Below, piece after piece: positions 8,795 to 16,740 of a stretch of 64,000 bases of DNA. A program made the translations under genes and the position numbers. Positions within the stretch are counted from its first letter, which is position 1; every line of letters begins with the position of its first letter. This stretch comes from Paenibacillus glacialis (GTDB lineage: Bacteria > Bacillota > Bacilli > Paenibacillales > Paenibacillaceae). Where the stretch lies: positions 1 through 64,000 of the forward strand of contig NZ_LVJH01000010.1 of assembly GCF_001637205.1 (NCBI RefSeq), written 5' to 3'. Under the pieces are notes generated by a model. The model worked only from the letters and a program-made list of their open reading frames with translations, was not told where the DNA came from and did no database searches.

Positions 8795-8816
8795 TTTACG
8801 TAAACGTTTACGTAAA
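8795..8816 (+). promoter_or_regulatory. perfect 22-bp operator palindrome before the alpha-glucosidase
   Basis: Each half is TTTACGTAAAC or its reverse complement, centred between 8805 and 8806. The central GTAAACGTTTAC matches the core before the regulator gene. Its place, 38 bases before the enzyme start, fits a LacI-family repressor site. Confidence 0.8.
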
Positions 8817-8854
8817 ATAAATAAATTTAAATAAATTATTGAGGAGTGGATTTA

Positions 8855-10480
8855 GTGAAGATGAAGTGGTGGCAAACTGCGGTAATTTATCAGGTTTACC
8901 CGCGCAGTTTTCAAGATAGCGACGGCGACGGCGTTGGTGATTTGAAAGGTATTATTGAACGGTTGGGTTATTTGGAACAATTGGGGATTACGGCGATTTG
9001 GCTCAGTCCGGTTTATCAATCACCTAACGATGACAACGGCTATGATATTAGCGATTATCAAGCGATTATGACGGAGTTTGGCACGATGGATGACATGGAT
9101 GAACTGATTAAGCAGGCTAAAGTGCGAAACATCAAGATTATCATGGATCTGGTTGTAAATCATACATCGGATGAGCACAAGTGGTTTATCGAGTCCAGTA
9201 AAAGTAAGGACAACCCATATCGAGACTATTATGTTTGGCGAGATCCAGTAAATGGTGAAGCCCCTAACTCACTAAGGTCGACTTTTAGTGGTTCTGCTTG
9301 GCAATATGACGAAGCAAGTGGTCAATATTTCTTGCATCTGTTCAGTAAAAGACAGCCGGACCTAAACTGGGAGAACGAAAAGGTCAGACAAGAAGTATGG
9401 GATATGATGAATTTTTGGCTGGATAAAGGTGTTGGTGGTTTCCGTATGGACGTTATTGACTTGGTCGGTAAAATTCCAGATGAAGAAATCACGGGAAATG
9501 GTCCGAAATTGCATGAATATTTGCAAGATATGCACCGGGAGACCTTCGGGAAACATGATGTTTTGACAGTGGGAGAGACCTGGGGAGCAACGCCGGAAAT
9601 TGCCAAATTGTATTCTGATCCCAAACGCAATGAGTTGTCTATGGTCTTCCAATTTGAACATGTTTCTCTTGACCAAATAGAGGGTAGAGAAAAATGGGAT
9701 CTTAAACCTTTACAGGTTAGTGAATTGAAAAATATCTTAGGTAAGTGGCAAACCGCATTGGGCAACGAGGGATGGAATAGTCTGTTTTGGAACAATCATG
9801 ATCTACCAAGAATTGTATCTCGTTGGGGAAATGATTCCACTTATCATGCCGAAAGTGCAAAAATGTTTGCTATCCTGCTTCACCTAATGAAGGGCACGCC
9901 TTACATCTATCAAGGTGAAGAAATTGGGATGACCAATTACCCCGTCAGCGACATTAGTGAAATTAATGACATTGAAAGTGTGAATATGTACCATGAACGA
10001 TTGGCGAATGGTTATACGAAGGAAGAAATTCTCGCTTCTATTAACGTCAAAGGACGCGATAACGCCCGGACGCCAATGCAATGGGACGACACAGAAAATT
10101 CCGGTTTTACAACCGGAATCCCTTGGCTGCATGTAAATCCAAATTCTCGCGAAATTAATGTGGCAGCGAACTTGGAGAATCCGAATTCTATCTTTTTCTG
10201 TTATCAAAAATTAATTAAGCTAAGAAAAGAGAATCCAATTGTCGTATGGGGCGACTATGAGTTAGTAACGGACGTTCCGGAGCAAGTCTTTATGTATTTA
10301 AGACGTTATGAAGACCAAACTTGGGTGGTCGTAGCGAACTTTGGGGAAGAGAAGGTATCTCTAGAGCTACCGGATTTTGGACAAAGTGACGACGTGATCA
10401 TCAGTAACTATGAAAGATCATCGGTTAACTTTAATCAACTCGCTTTAAATCCTTATGAAGCTTTTGCTGTGAAAGTCTGA
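8855..10480 (+). CDS. GH13 alpha-glucosidase (oligo-1,6-glucosidase/MalL type)
   Basis: 541-residue glycoside hydrolase family 13 enzyme that removes glucose from the ends of malto- or isomalto-oligosaccharides in the cytoplasm (no signal peptide). The opening WWQTAVIYQVYPRSF, the calcium-loop-like DSDGDGVGD, and the catalytic residues Asp199 (FRMDVIDL, nucleophile), Glu241 (VGETWG, acid/base) and Asp316 (NNHDLPR) are all present, and the length is normal. The GTG at 8855 sits eight bases after GAGGAG (8841-8846); ATG 8861 is an alternative. Controlled by the upstream LacI-type regulator. No sugar transporter accompanies it. Confidence 0.9.
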   Translation: MKMKWWQTAVIYQVYPRSFQDSDGDGVGDLKGIIERLGYLEQLGITAIWLSPVYQSPNDDNGYDISDYQAIMTEFGTMDDMDELIKQAKVRNIKIIMDLVVNHTSDEHKWFIESSKSKDNPYRDYYVWRDPVNGEAPNSLRSTFSGSAWQYDEASGQYFLHLFSKRQPDLNWENEKVRQEVWDMMNFWLDKGVGGFRMDVIDLVGKIPDEEITGNGPKLHEYLQDMHRETFGKHDVLTVGETWGATPEIAKLYSDPKRNELSMVFQFEHVSLDQIEGREKWDLKPLQVSELKNILGKWQTALGNEGWNSLFWNNHDLPRIVSRWGNDSTYHAESAKMFAILLHLMKGTPYIYQGEEIGMTNYPVSDISEINDIESVNMYHERLANGYTKEEILASINVKGRDNARTPMQWDDTENSGFTTGIPWLHVNPNSREINVAANLENPNSIFFCYQKLIKLRKENPIVVWGDYELVTDVPEQVFMYLRRYEDQTWVVVANFGEEKVSLELPDFGQSDDVIISNYERSSVNFNQLALNPYEAFAVKV

Positions 10481-10508
10481 GCGTTGCGGATGAATTATTC
10501 ATTCGATC

Positions 10509-10548
10509 AAGCCTACAGTATGTGTCAAATACTGTAGGCTATTTTTGT
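10509..10548 (+). terminator. rho-independent terminator after the alpha-glucosidase
   Basis: AGCCTACAGTAT and ATACTGTAGGCT form a perfect 12-pair stem followed by ATTTTTG. Confidence 0.9.
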
Positions 10549-10851
10549 TTATATTTATTGATTAGAGGCTCAAACAAATAAGATGAAAGAGCATGGTAGG
10601 GTGGATTATAATGAAATCAACACATATGTATAAGCTTAGTTCATGAATTGGTCATCCGAAGGTTCATTGAATTACAAGAATAGCCAAAGAAATACAGTCT
10701 GACCTCTTTCTAGTTAATCTATTTAGTCTTGTCTAGTGTGTAACTTGAATAATTATCGGTTGACGAATAGGAGATTGAAAAGAGGGGTATACGATTGCTT
10801 TGCCGAAAGTCATAAAGTCGGTCGTGGATACAGATATGATAAGAGGGATCT
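10549..10851 (+). other. gene-free stretch before the array resumes
   Basis: About 300 bases without a credible gene. A long open frame that starts at 10736 runs through the site 9 remnant and has no ribosome site, so I treat it as chance. Nothing recognisable as a mobile element is present. Confidence 0.4.
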
Positions 10852-10882
10852 GCGAAGGGAGTCGCAGATATTACGTTATAGG
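10852..10882 (+). repeat. attC-like site 9, right end only
   Basis: GATCTGCGAAGGGAGTCGCAGATATTAC leads into the core GTTATAGG (10875-10882) and GAAAC, as in complete copies. Left part missing. The core matches the left core of site 10 (CATATAAC) at 7 of 8 bases across three genes. Together with site 8 it brackets the LacI/alpha-glucosidase locus. Confidence 0.6.
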
Positions 10883-11047
10883 AAACCAGCGAACATCATA
10901 AAAACACACTATAAGTTATTGATCATTTATTACATAGATGCTTTTCAGCTAACAGACAGTAGAGTGAAAGAATGGGTGGAACTCTGTTTTCTCTTTTTTA
11001 TAGAATTCATATAAAACAAGTGATTGATAATGTAGGAGGCGGTATCA

Positions 11048-11494
11048 TTGAAAACAATCCAAAAGATGTTTGAGCATTTAAACTGGGCTAATCAACGCAT
11101 TCTAGAAATATTTCAAAATGTAGAGATTGGGGAGCAGCAGTTAAGTTTATTTTCTCATATTCTATATTCTGAACAAGTATGGCTAACTAGATTAAAAGGA
11201 ATGGACAGTTTACAAATGCCCATCTGGGAGGATGGTGATATAACAGTCTGTGCAAAACTTATTAAACAAAATGAAGAAAACTTCAAAACATTTCTCACTG
11301 AAATAGCAAAAACTGATCTAGATAACTTAATAACATACACAAATAGTAGTGGTAAAGAGTTTATGACTTCTATACGAGATATTTTAACTCACGTAGCACT
11401 TCATGGTCAGTATCATCGAGGACAGATTAACTCGCGACTTCGAGTAGATGGTATTGATCCAGTTAACATTGATTATATTACTTTTGTAAGATAG
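11048..11494 (+). CDS. DinB-family protein
   Basis: 148-residue DinB-superfamily protein (MKTIQKMFEHLNWANQRILE). Histidines expected to bind metal lie in LFSHILYSEQVW and in THVALHGQYHRGQINSRLR, the typical C-terminal signature. TTG start at 11048 with AGGAGG about ten bases upstream. Activity unknown; related proteins are thiol transferases. It opens a unit of three genes (with the acylphosphatase and the nucleotidyltransferase) without repeat sites between them, unlike the one-gene cassettes elsewhere, so intervening sites may have been lost. Confidence 0.8.
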   Translation: MKTIQKMFEHLNWANQRILEIFQNVEIGEQQLSLFSHILYSEQVWLTRLKGMDSLQMPIWEDGDITVCAKLIKQNEENFKTFLTEIAKTDLDNLITYTNSSGKEFMTSIRDILTHVALHGQYHRGQINSRLRVDGIDPVNIDYITFVR

Positions 11495-11536
11495 ATGTAT
11501 CAGATTAAGTAACCCCTATAAAAAGGAGTACATAGA

Positions 11537-11890
11537 ATGAGTGTTTTCAAGAAATTAAGAGATGAATATGTAATTTCGCATGCAAATCGTATTAGGTTTC
11601 CAAAATTTATATCAAGTACTATAGTCAGGAAGAAAGTTACTTTTTATGGAAGGGTACAAAAAGTAGGATTCCGCTTGGAAATATATTGTATTTCTCAAAG
11701 AATGAAATTAACGGGATGGGTGAAAAATTTACAAGATGGAAGTGTGGAAGCAGAACTTCAAGGGGAAGAGTCGCAAATTTATTTTCTGGTCAATTGCATG
11801 AAGTCATTGAAACGGGCATCTGTAAAGAAAATGACTATAACTGATCTGCCTATTAGTGAGGGTGAGGAAAACTTTACAATAGTGGGATAA
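11537..11890 (+). CDS. acylphosphatase
   Basis: 117 residues with an acylphosphatase domain from about residue 31. The signature GRVQKVGFR carries the catalytic arginine, and KLTGWVKNLQDGSVEAEL gives the second signature with its asparagine. Acylphosphatases hydrolyse carboxyl-phosphate bonds. The roughly 30-residue basic N-terminal extension before the domain is unusual, as the family is about 90 residues. AAAGGAG precedes the ATG. Lies 42 bases after the DinB gene and may be co-transcribed with it. Confidence 0.85.
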   Translation: MSVFKKLRDEYVISHANRIRFPKFISSTIVRKKVTFYGRVQKVGFRLEIYCISQRMKLTGWVKNLQDGSVEAELQGEESQIYFLVNCMKSLKRASVKKMTITDLPISEGEENFTIVG

Positions 11891-11972
11891 AGCACATATA
11901 GTTTAAGCGACTTATTCCAGAAAGTCACGTGTTCGAAAAACTAACGGGAAGTGGAAAGGTGGTTTTAAAAAT

Positions 11973-12764
11973 TTGAATACTCAGGTGTACTTAGACAAAT
12001 TCGTTACATCATTTAAAGAAGAACTTAAGGAAAATTTGTTAGGTATTTATTTACATGGGTCTTTAGCGATGGGGTGCTTTAATCCCAAAAGAAGTGATAT
12101 CGACTTTTTAGTTATAGTAAGAGAAAAGCTGACACCAGTAAATAATAATCGAATTGCAAATATCGCGCTATCTTTGCATGATGAAATGCCTAATGATCGT
12201 GGAATAGAGTTCAGCATTATACTTGAAACTTATCTAATCTCTTTTGTTTATCCCACACCCTTTGAATTTCATTATTCGGATTATCATCGGGATAAATATC
12301 GTGCAGATGAGAATTATCTTTGTGGAGGATTTGAAGATGAAGATTTAGCTTCACAAATAGTTGTTGCCTATCAGCGTGGGATAACGTTGTATGGAAAGCC
12401 TTTAAGTGAAATTTGTGAACCAATCGATAAACAATTTTACCTTGCTTCAATTCTAAATGATGTAGAAGGAGCTTCGCGTGATATAAAAATCAATCCCCCA
12501 GCGTACCTTACACCCATGTACCTTACCTTAAATCTTTGCAGAGTTCTGTACTTTATAAAAGAGGGAATTGTATCTTCTAAGCGCGAGGGTGGAGAGTGGG
12601 GAGCAAAGGAATTACCTCTAAAATACCAGGGACTAGTAAATGAATGTTTAATAGAATACAACGGTGATATAGATAAAAGCGAATTGGATCCCCACCAGCT
12701 ATTAGATTTCGTTGACTTCATGATAGGTGAAATAAAGCAGGAAAAATCATTAACTAATGGGTGA
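11973..12764 (+). CDS. aminoglycoside adenylyltransferase-like nucleotidyltransferase
   Basis: 263 residues. The N-terminal nucleotidyltransferase core shows LHGSLAMGCFNPKRSDIDF near residues 27-45, with the Gly-Ser and Asp-x-Asp needed for nucleotide and metal binding. The C-terminal half is helical, like the DUF4111 domain of AadA/ANT(9) enzymes, which adenylylate spectinomycin or streptomycin. This is a distant member, so substrate and resistance role are unproven. TTG start at 11973 with GGAAAGGTGG upstream. Last gene before site 10. Confidence 0.75.
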   Translation: MNTQVYLDKFVTSFKEELKENLLGIYLHGSLAMGCFNPKRSDIDFLVIVREKLTPVNNNRIANIALSLHDEMPNDRGIEFSIILETYLISFVYPTPFEFHYSDYHRDKYRADENYLCGGFEDEDLASQIVVAYQRGITLYGKPLSEICEPIDKQFYLASILNDVEGASRDIKINPPAYLTPMYLTLNLCRVLYFIKEGIVSSKREGGEWGAKELPLKYQGLVNECLIEYNGDIDKSELDPHQLLDFVDFMIGEIKQEKSLTNG

Positions 12765-12807
12765 GGATAGCTGAATAGTGTAAGTATTTCGAAGAAGGCG
12801 ATGACAT

Positions 12808-12969
12808 CATATAACACCGCATTCACGTATCGGGTTGACGCCCTCGGTCCGCAAGAGGCAATTTCGTAGGAAGCGGAACTCAAGCGGACAACCCTGCACC
12901 GGCTAAGTCTGACGGCCCGCGCTATGCGCTTAAGCCAGTGAGGGTTCGTGAATGCTGAAACGTTAACGG
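12808..12969 (+). repeat. attC-like site 10 (complete)
   Basis: Left core CATATAAC (12808-12815), right core GTTAACGG (12962-12969), preceded by the conserved flank GTAAGTATTTCGAAGAAGGCG. The closing stem GCATTCACG / CGTGAATGC is perfect. Own ends match at only 5 of 8, while the right core matches the left core of site 11 at 7 of 8. Confidence 0.9.
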
Positions 12970-13015
12970 AAAGCAAGGCAATAGTTAAATAATATAAAAA
13001 ACTGGAGGGTCTGAA

Positions 13016-13606
13016 ATGAAAGTAGAAGATATTTTCAAGGATTTACCTGTACTTGAGACTTCACGAACAATTCTCAGAAAAATTGAAAAGAACGATGTAC
13101 AAGACATCTATTCTTATTGTAATGACAAAGAAGTATCAAATTATACAACATGGGATGCCCATAAGAAATTAGAGGATACGGAAGGCTTTGTTAATTTCGT
13201 AATAGACAGGTACAGCAAAAGTCAGTTAAGCCCATGGGGTATACAAGATAAAAACACTGAGAAGATAATCGGAACTTGTGATTTTGTGAATTGGAATATT
13301 GATAATTACCGGGCCGAGATTGGGTATGCATTGTCAAGAGAATATTGGGGACAGGGTTACATGACTGAGTGTGTTAAGAGATTAATAGAATTTGGTTTCA
13401 AGAATATGGACTTAGTTCGTATTGAAGCGAGATGTGTCTTGATGAATATTGGTTCTTCAAGAGTAATGGAGAAATCAGGAATGGAACTTGAAGGAACTCT
13501 AAGGAAACATATATTAATTAAAGGGAAATTTGAAGATGTGAAGATTTATTCAATAATAAAGGAAGATTCCGTGAGATTATTCGAGGAAGACCTTGCCATC
13601 CGATAA
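13016..13606 (+). CDS. GNAT acetyltransferase (RimJ/RimL type)
   Basis: 196-residue N-acetyltransferase. Recognisable parts are the N-terminal LETSRTILRKIEKNDVQDIY, GTCDFVNWNIDNYRAEIGYALSREYWGQGYMTECVK carrying the acetyl-CoA loop (about residues 85-120), and the terminal MEKSGMELEGTLRKHI. Such enzymes acetylate ribosomal protein N-termini or small molecules; substrate unknown. GGAGGG before the ATG. The stop codon TAA (13604-13606) lies inside the left core CCGATAAC of site 11, so the last codons are supplied by the recombination-like site. Confidence 0.85.
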   Translation: MKVEDIFKDLPVLETSRTILRKIEKNDVQDIYSYCNDKEVSNYTTWDAHKKLEDTEGFVNFVIDRYSKSQLSPWGIQDKNTEKIIGTCDFVNWNIDNYRAEIGYALSREYWGQGYMTECVKRLIEFGFKNMDLVRIEARCVLMNIGSSRVMEKSGMELEGTLRKHILIKGKFEDVKIYSIIKEDSVRLFEEDLAIR

Positions 13607-13766
13607 CAACGTATCTAACGCTGCGGGACTTTCGTCCCTTGGTCTGCCAGAAGATAATTCGGAGAGAATGAATCAGGCAGACAACCCTTCGAGGCTAAGT
13701 GGCGAAGCCACCCGGTCCTTAGGGACCTTAAGCCTCTCGGGTTCGTAGATACACAAACGTTATCGG
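13600..13766 (+). repeat. attC-like site 11 (complete; best example of the fold)
   Basis: Left core CCGATAAC (13600-13607) and right core GTTATCGG (13759-13766) pair perfectly. GTATCTA 13611-13617 pairs with TAGATAC 13746-13752. Arm 1: GGGAC 13625 / GTCCC 13634. Arm 2: GTCTGCC 13642-13648 / GGCAGAC 13676-13682. Arm 3: AACCC 13683 and GAGGC 13691 pair with GCCTC 13732 and GGGTT 13739, enclosing hairpins GTGGC-GAA-GCCAC and GGTCC/GGACC. Confidence 0.92.
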
Positions 13767-13827
13767 AAATTGGTGTAAAGACATGTTTTAACACTAAACT
13801 TGATTAACAACGGAGGGAGTTTTTTTC

Positions 13828-14073
13828 TTGGGGAATAACTCATATAAGATTTTAGGGACAATATTTATGATAGTTAGCGGGGGATTATATACTATTGAAA
13901 GAATTGTTGAGAAACTATCTGCTTCAATAGTTGCTGCAGGATATGCCTCTCATGGAGCAGGTATCGATAGAACACCTTATTATTCAGGATTTTTTGATAA
14001 TTTTTTTGTATGGTTCTTTTTTTTCTTAGGATTTCTTTTATTAGCTTTCGGATTTCCAAAGAGAAATAAATAG
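13828..14073 (+). CDS. small two-helix membrane protein
   Basis: 81 residues with two hydrophobic stretches (about residues 5-22 and 58-76) separated by a small, glycine- and alanine-rich extracytoplasmic or cytoplasmic loop. No family recognised. TTG start at 13828 with GGAGGG ten bases upstream. Sole gene of the cassette between sites 11 and 12, whose boundary cores match perfectly; integron-type arrays often carry such small unknown membrane proteins. Confidence 0.65.
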   Translation: MGNNSYKILGTIFMIVSGGLYTIERIVEKLSASIVAAGYASHGAGIDRTPYYSGFFDNFFVWFFFFLGFLLLAFGFPKRNK

Positions 14074-14145
14074 ATTAGAGGAATTATAAAGTGCATAGTA
14101 ACAATAAGTAATCTTGATGGGTTGATTCATTGAAGCCACCACCAT

Positions 14146-14311
14146 CCGATAACATTGCATTACCACAGCGGTCGCAACACTCCCTTGGTCACCAGGAGGA
14201 AGTTTCGTAGAAGTTAATTCAGGTGACACATCCAACCAGCTAAGTGGCAGAGCCACCCGGACCTTTGGTCCTTAAGCCGTTTGGACGTCGGTAATACGCG
14301 AACGTTATCGG
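14146..14311 (+). repeat. attC-like site 12 (complete)
   Basis: Left core CCGATAAC (14146-14153), right core GTTATCGG (14304-14311). Inner closing stem TTGCATTACC / GGTAATACGCGAA. Arm GGTCACC / GGTGAC. The final arm includes GTGGC / GCCAC and GGACC / GGTCC. Both ends match both neighbours at 8 of 8. Confidence 0.9.
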
Positions 14312-14352
14312 AAATATTCGTAAATACATATTATTATGGAGGGCTTTTCAGG

Positions 14353-14892
14353 ATGGGTTCTAGACCAGTGATTATTGAAGATTATAATGAGGAATGGCCT
14401 ATTATGTTTAATAAATTACAAGATTTATTAAGATACAATTTAGGAAAATTGGCTTCAACCATAGAACATGTTGGAAGCACATCTGTACCTGGACTAGCAT
14501 CTAAACCCATTATAGATATTGATATCGTAATAGACTCTATGACGGTACTTCCACAGGTAATTGAAAAGCTAAGTAAATTGGGTTACTTTCATGAGGGGAA
14601 TTTAGGGATTGAGAACAGGGACGCTTTTGCAAGAATTGATGATAAAGTTCCTTATAATAACGAGATGGATCAAAAGCAGGCACATCATCTTTATGTTTGT
14701 AATAAAGAAAGTGACGCATTAATAAAGCACATAATATTTAGAGACATATTAAGAAAAAGGCCTGATTTAGTAACTGCTTACTCAGCATTAAAGAAAGAAC
14801 TTGCAGAGAAATTTAAAAATAACCGTATAGCATATACTGAAGGGAAAACACATTTTGTAAATACAATTATGAATGAATACAAGAATATTTGA
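14353..14892 (+). CDS. GrpB-family (UPF0157) protein
   Basis: 179-residue GrpB/UPF0157 protein, a nucleotidyltransferase-fold family of unknown role. Visible landmarks are IIEDYNEEWPIMFNKLQ, IEHVGSTSVPGLASKPIIDIDI (nucleotidyltransferase-like Gly-Ser and Asp-x-Asp, about residues 37-58) and a later HHLYVCNKESDALIKHIIFRD. The ATG at 14353 has GGAGG at 14338-14342; an open frame extending back to 14281 runs into site 12 and is not used. Sole gene of its cassette. Confidence 0.85.
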   Translation: MGSRPVIIEDYNEEWPIMFNKLQDLLRYNLGKLASTIEHVGSTSVPGLASKPIIDIDIVIDSMTVLPQVIEKLSKLGYFHEGNLGIENRDAFARIDDKVPYNNEMDQKQAHHLYVCNKESDALIKHIIFRDILRKRPDLVTAYSALKKELAEKFKNNRIAYTEGKTHFVNTIMNEYKNI

Positions 14893-14911
14893 CTCAGGAA
14901 GACGAAGACAT

Positions 14912-15075
14912 CCGATAACATTGCATTCCTACGTCGTCGCTGACGCTCCTTGGTCGCCAAGAGGGATTTCAGAGAAGTAGATTCAGGCGACACATCCAAC
15001 CTGTTAAGTGGCAGTGCCACCCGGACCTATGGTCCTTAAGCTGCTTGAACGTCAGGAATGCGGAAACGTTATGCG
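14912..15075 (+). repeat. attC-like site 13 (complete)
   Basis: Left core CCGATAAC (14912-14919), right core GTTATGCG (15068-15075). This copy is diagnostic: its own ends match at only 6 of 8, but GTTATGCG is perfectly complementary to CGCATAAC at the start of site 14. Inner stem GCATTCCT / AGGAATGC is perfect. Confidence 0.92.
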
Positions 15076-15108
15076 TAATTACCGCGAGACATTTATGGGG
15101 GTTAAACA

Positions 15109-15765
15109 ATGGAGTTATTAGTAGTTGGTGATGTGCATGGTTGTTTTCATACTTTTACTAAATTAATTAATGAACATTGGAATAGAGATAAACAGATATT
15201 AGTGCAACTTGGTGATTTATTGGACAGAGGAAAGTTCTCACCTGAGACAATTTTATATGCGATCGAATTAAAAAAACACAATTCCGATAAAGTTTACTTT
15301 CTTAAAGGGAATCATGAGTTTGAAGTTATTGTGCATTTAGAAGAAGGAAATGAGAATTGGTTAAAACAATGTGGACAAGAGATATTAAAGCAATTTGAAA
15401 GAAAATCATTAGATCTAGTTAACTATATTTCTTGGTTGAAATCGCTACCTTTATACTATGAAACGGACCATGCCTTTATTAGTCATGCAGGTATTTCTCT
15501 GACAGCAGAAAATCCATTTGAAGAATCTCATCCAGAAAGTGTCTTGTGGAATAGGGGACAACTAAAGAATATTGGTAAACTGCAGATTATCGGACATACT
15601 CCTTGTAAATCAGGTAGGGCGGAATTTGATAATGATAGCAATACTTTGAATATAGATTCAGGGGTATATCTGCCTAAAGGGCTTACAGCTGTAAAAATTA
15701 ATGATGAAGGTAAAGTTGATGAAATAATATTTGTACCAACGCTTTCTATTGATGTAACAGTTTGA
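15109..15765 (+). CDS. calcineurin-like metallophosphatase
   Basis: 218-residue PPP-type metallophosphatase. The metal-binding motifs GDVHGC (near residue 7), GDLLDRG (near residue 35) and GNHEFE (near residue 68) are intact, with later histidines in SHAG and IIGHTPC. The family includes Ser/Thr phosphatases and symmetrical or PrpE-type dinucleoside tetraphosphatases; either is possible. Cytoplasmic. GGGGG lies nine bases before the ATG. Sole gene between sites 13 and 14. Confidence 0.85.
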   Translation: MELLVVGDVHGCFHTFTKLINEHWNRDKQILVQLGDLLDRGKFSPETILYAIELKKHNSDKVYFLKGNHEFEVIVHLEEGNENWLKQCGQEILKQFERKSLDLVNYISWLKSLPLYYETDHAFISHAGISLTAENPFEESHPESVLWNRGQLKNIGKLQIIGHTPCKSGRAEFDNDSNTLNIDSGVYLPKGLTAVKINDEGKVDEIIFVPTLSIDVTV

Positions 15766-15810
15766 AAAGATATTCTTTGTACATAGTAGATTCAAAGAAG
15801 GCAGTAACTA

Positions 15811-15974
15811 CGCATAACAACGTATTATACGCTGCGGGCTTTGCCCTTGGTTCGCCAAAAGGTTTAAACAGAGAAGTTGATTCAGCGAACAACCCTCCGA
15901 GGCTAAGCCCGTCGGACACGGTCGCTGAAGCTCTCTTAAGCCTTTCGGGCTCGTAGATACAAGAACGTTATAGG
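15811..15974 (+). repeat. attC-like site 14 (complete)
   Basis: Left core CGCATAAC (15811-15818), right core GTTATAGG (15967-15974). Own ends match at 6 of 8; left core pairs 8/8 with the right core of site 13, right core pairs 7/8 with the left core of site 15. A frame open through it (15762-15956) is incidental. Confidence 0.9.
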
Positions 15975-16010
15975 AAATATCCGCAAAAAATTAAAGAAAG
16001 GGAGTTTTCC

Positions 16011-16517
16011 ATGGAACTTCAAGATATCAATCAAAAATTAAAAGAAACAAGAGACGAATTACTAGGAATTCTTAATGAATCGAGTGGAGATCAATTAAAC
16101 AAACGTAAAGACGCATACAGTTGGAGTATTAGTCAGGTATGTCAACACTTAATTAAGACAGAAGAATTATATGTCGTAGCAATAAAGAAAGGATTAAAGA
16201 GCAAGGAAGATTCATTCATAGAGAATAAACCATTAGAATTTCTACTTGATAGAAGTAAAAAGTTAGAAGCTCCTGACATTGCTAAACCAACTGACGAAAT
16301 TTTAGAATATCAAGAAATCATTGAAAAACTAAACAGTTCAAGAGAAAAGTTATACGAAATATTAAACACAGTAGAAGACTCATCAGTGCTGAGTAGATGA
16401 CATTTTATACACCCAGTGTTTAAGGAGATGTTATTAATCGAATGGGTTAGATCACTCTACTTGCATGAGCAAAGACATATTAAACAAATTAATGAAATTA
16501 AAGATAGAGTTAAGTAA
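16011..16517 (+). pseudogene. DinB-family gene with an in-frame TGA
   Basis: Reads as a DinB-superfamily protein of about 168 residues, but codon 130 is TGA (16398-16400). The same frame continues without any shift into HPVFKEMLLIEWVRSLYLHEQRHIKQINEIKDRVK and stops at 16517. The last part holds the C-terminal HEQRH expected to complete the metal site, so the 129-residue product would lack it. One nucleotide change explains the stop, so either a young pseudogene, a sequencing error, or rare stop read-through. GGGAG ribosome site before the ATG. Sole gene between sites 14 and 15. Confidence 0.75.
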
Positions 16518-16539
16518 GGCTCTTTGCATATTCGAAGAT

Positions 16540-16705
16540 TCTATAACATCGTATTCACGCATCGCAACCTGACGGCTGCTCGATCCGCCCGAGGCATTTC
16601 GAGGAAGTAGGTCAGGCGGAAAACCCTGCGAACCTAACCGCGTAGCGGGCCGGCCCTAACGTGCCTCAAGGTTCTCGGGTTCGTGAATATGAGAGGCGTT
16701 ATACG
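16540..16705 (+). repeat. attC-like site 15 (complete)
   Basis: Left core TCTATAAC (16540-16547), right core GTTATACG (16698-16705). Inner stem ATTCACG / CGTGAAT. Own ends match at 6 of 8; the right core matches the remnant left core CGTATAAA (17558-17565) at 7 of 8 across the SDR gene. Confidence 0.9.
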
Positions 16706-16740
16706 TAATTACTCAAACCCATAAAAAGGAGAAATAGATC

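Noticed and set aside
10736..11014. Open frame of 92 codons on the + strand
   Set aside because: It spans the site 9 remnant, starts from a non-ATG codon without ribosome site and matches no family.
15762..15956. Open frame of 64 codons on the + strand
   Set aside because: It runs through site 14 and has no ribosome site; incidental.
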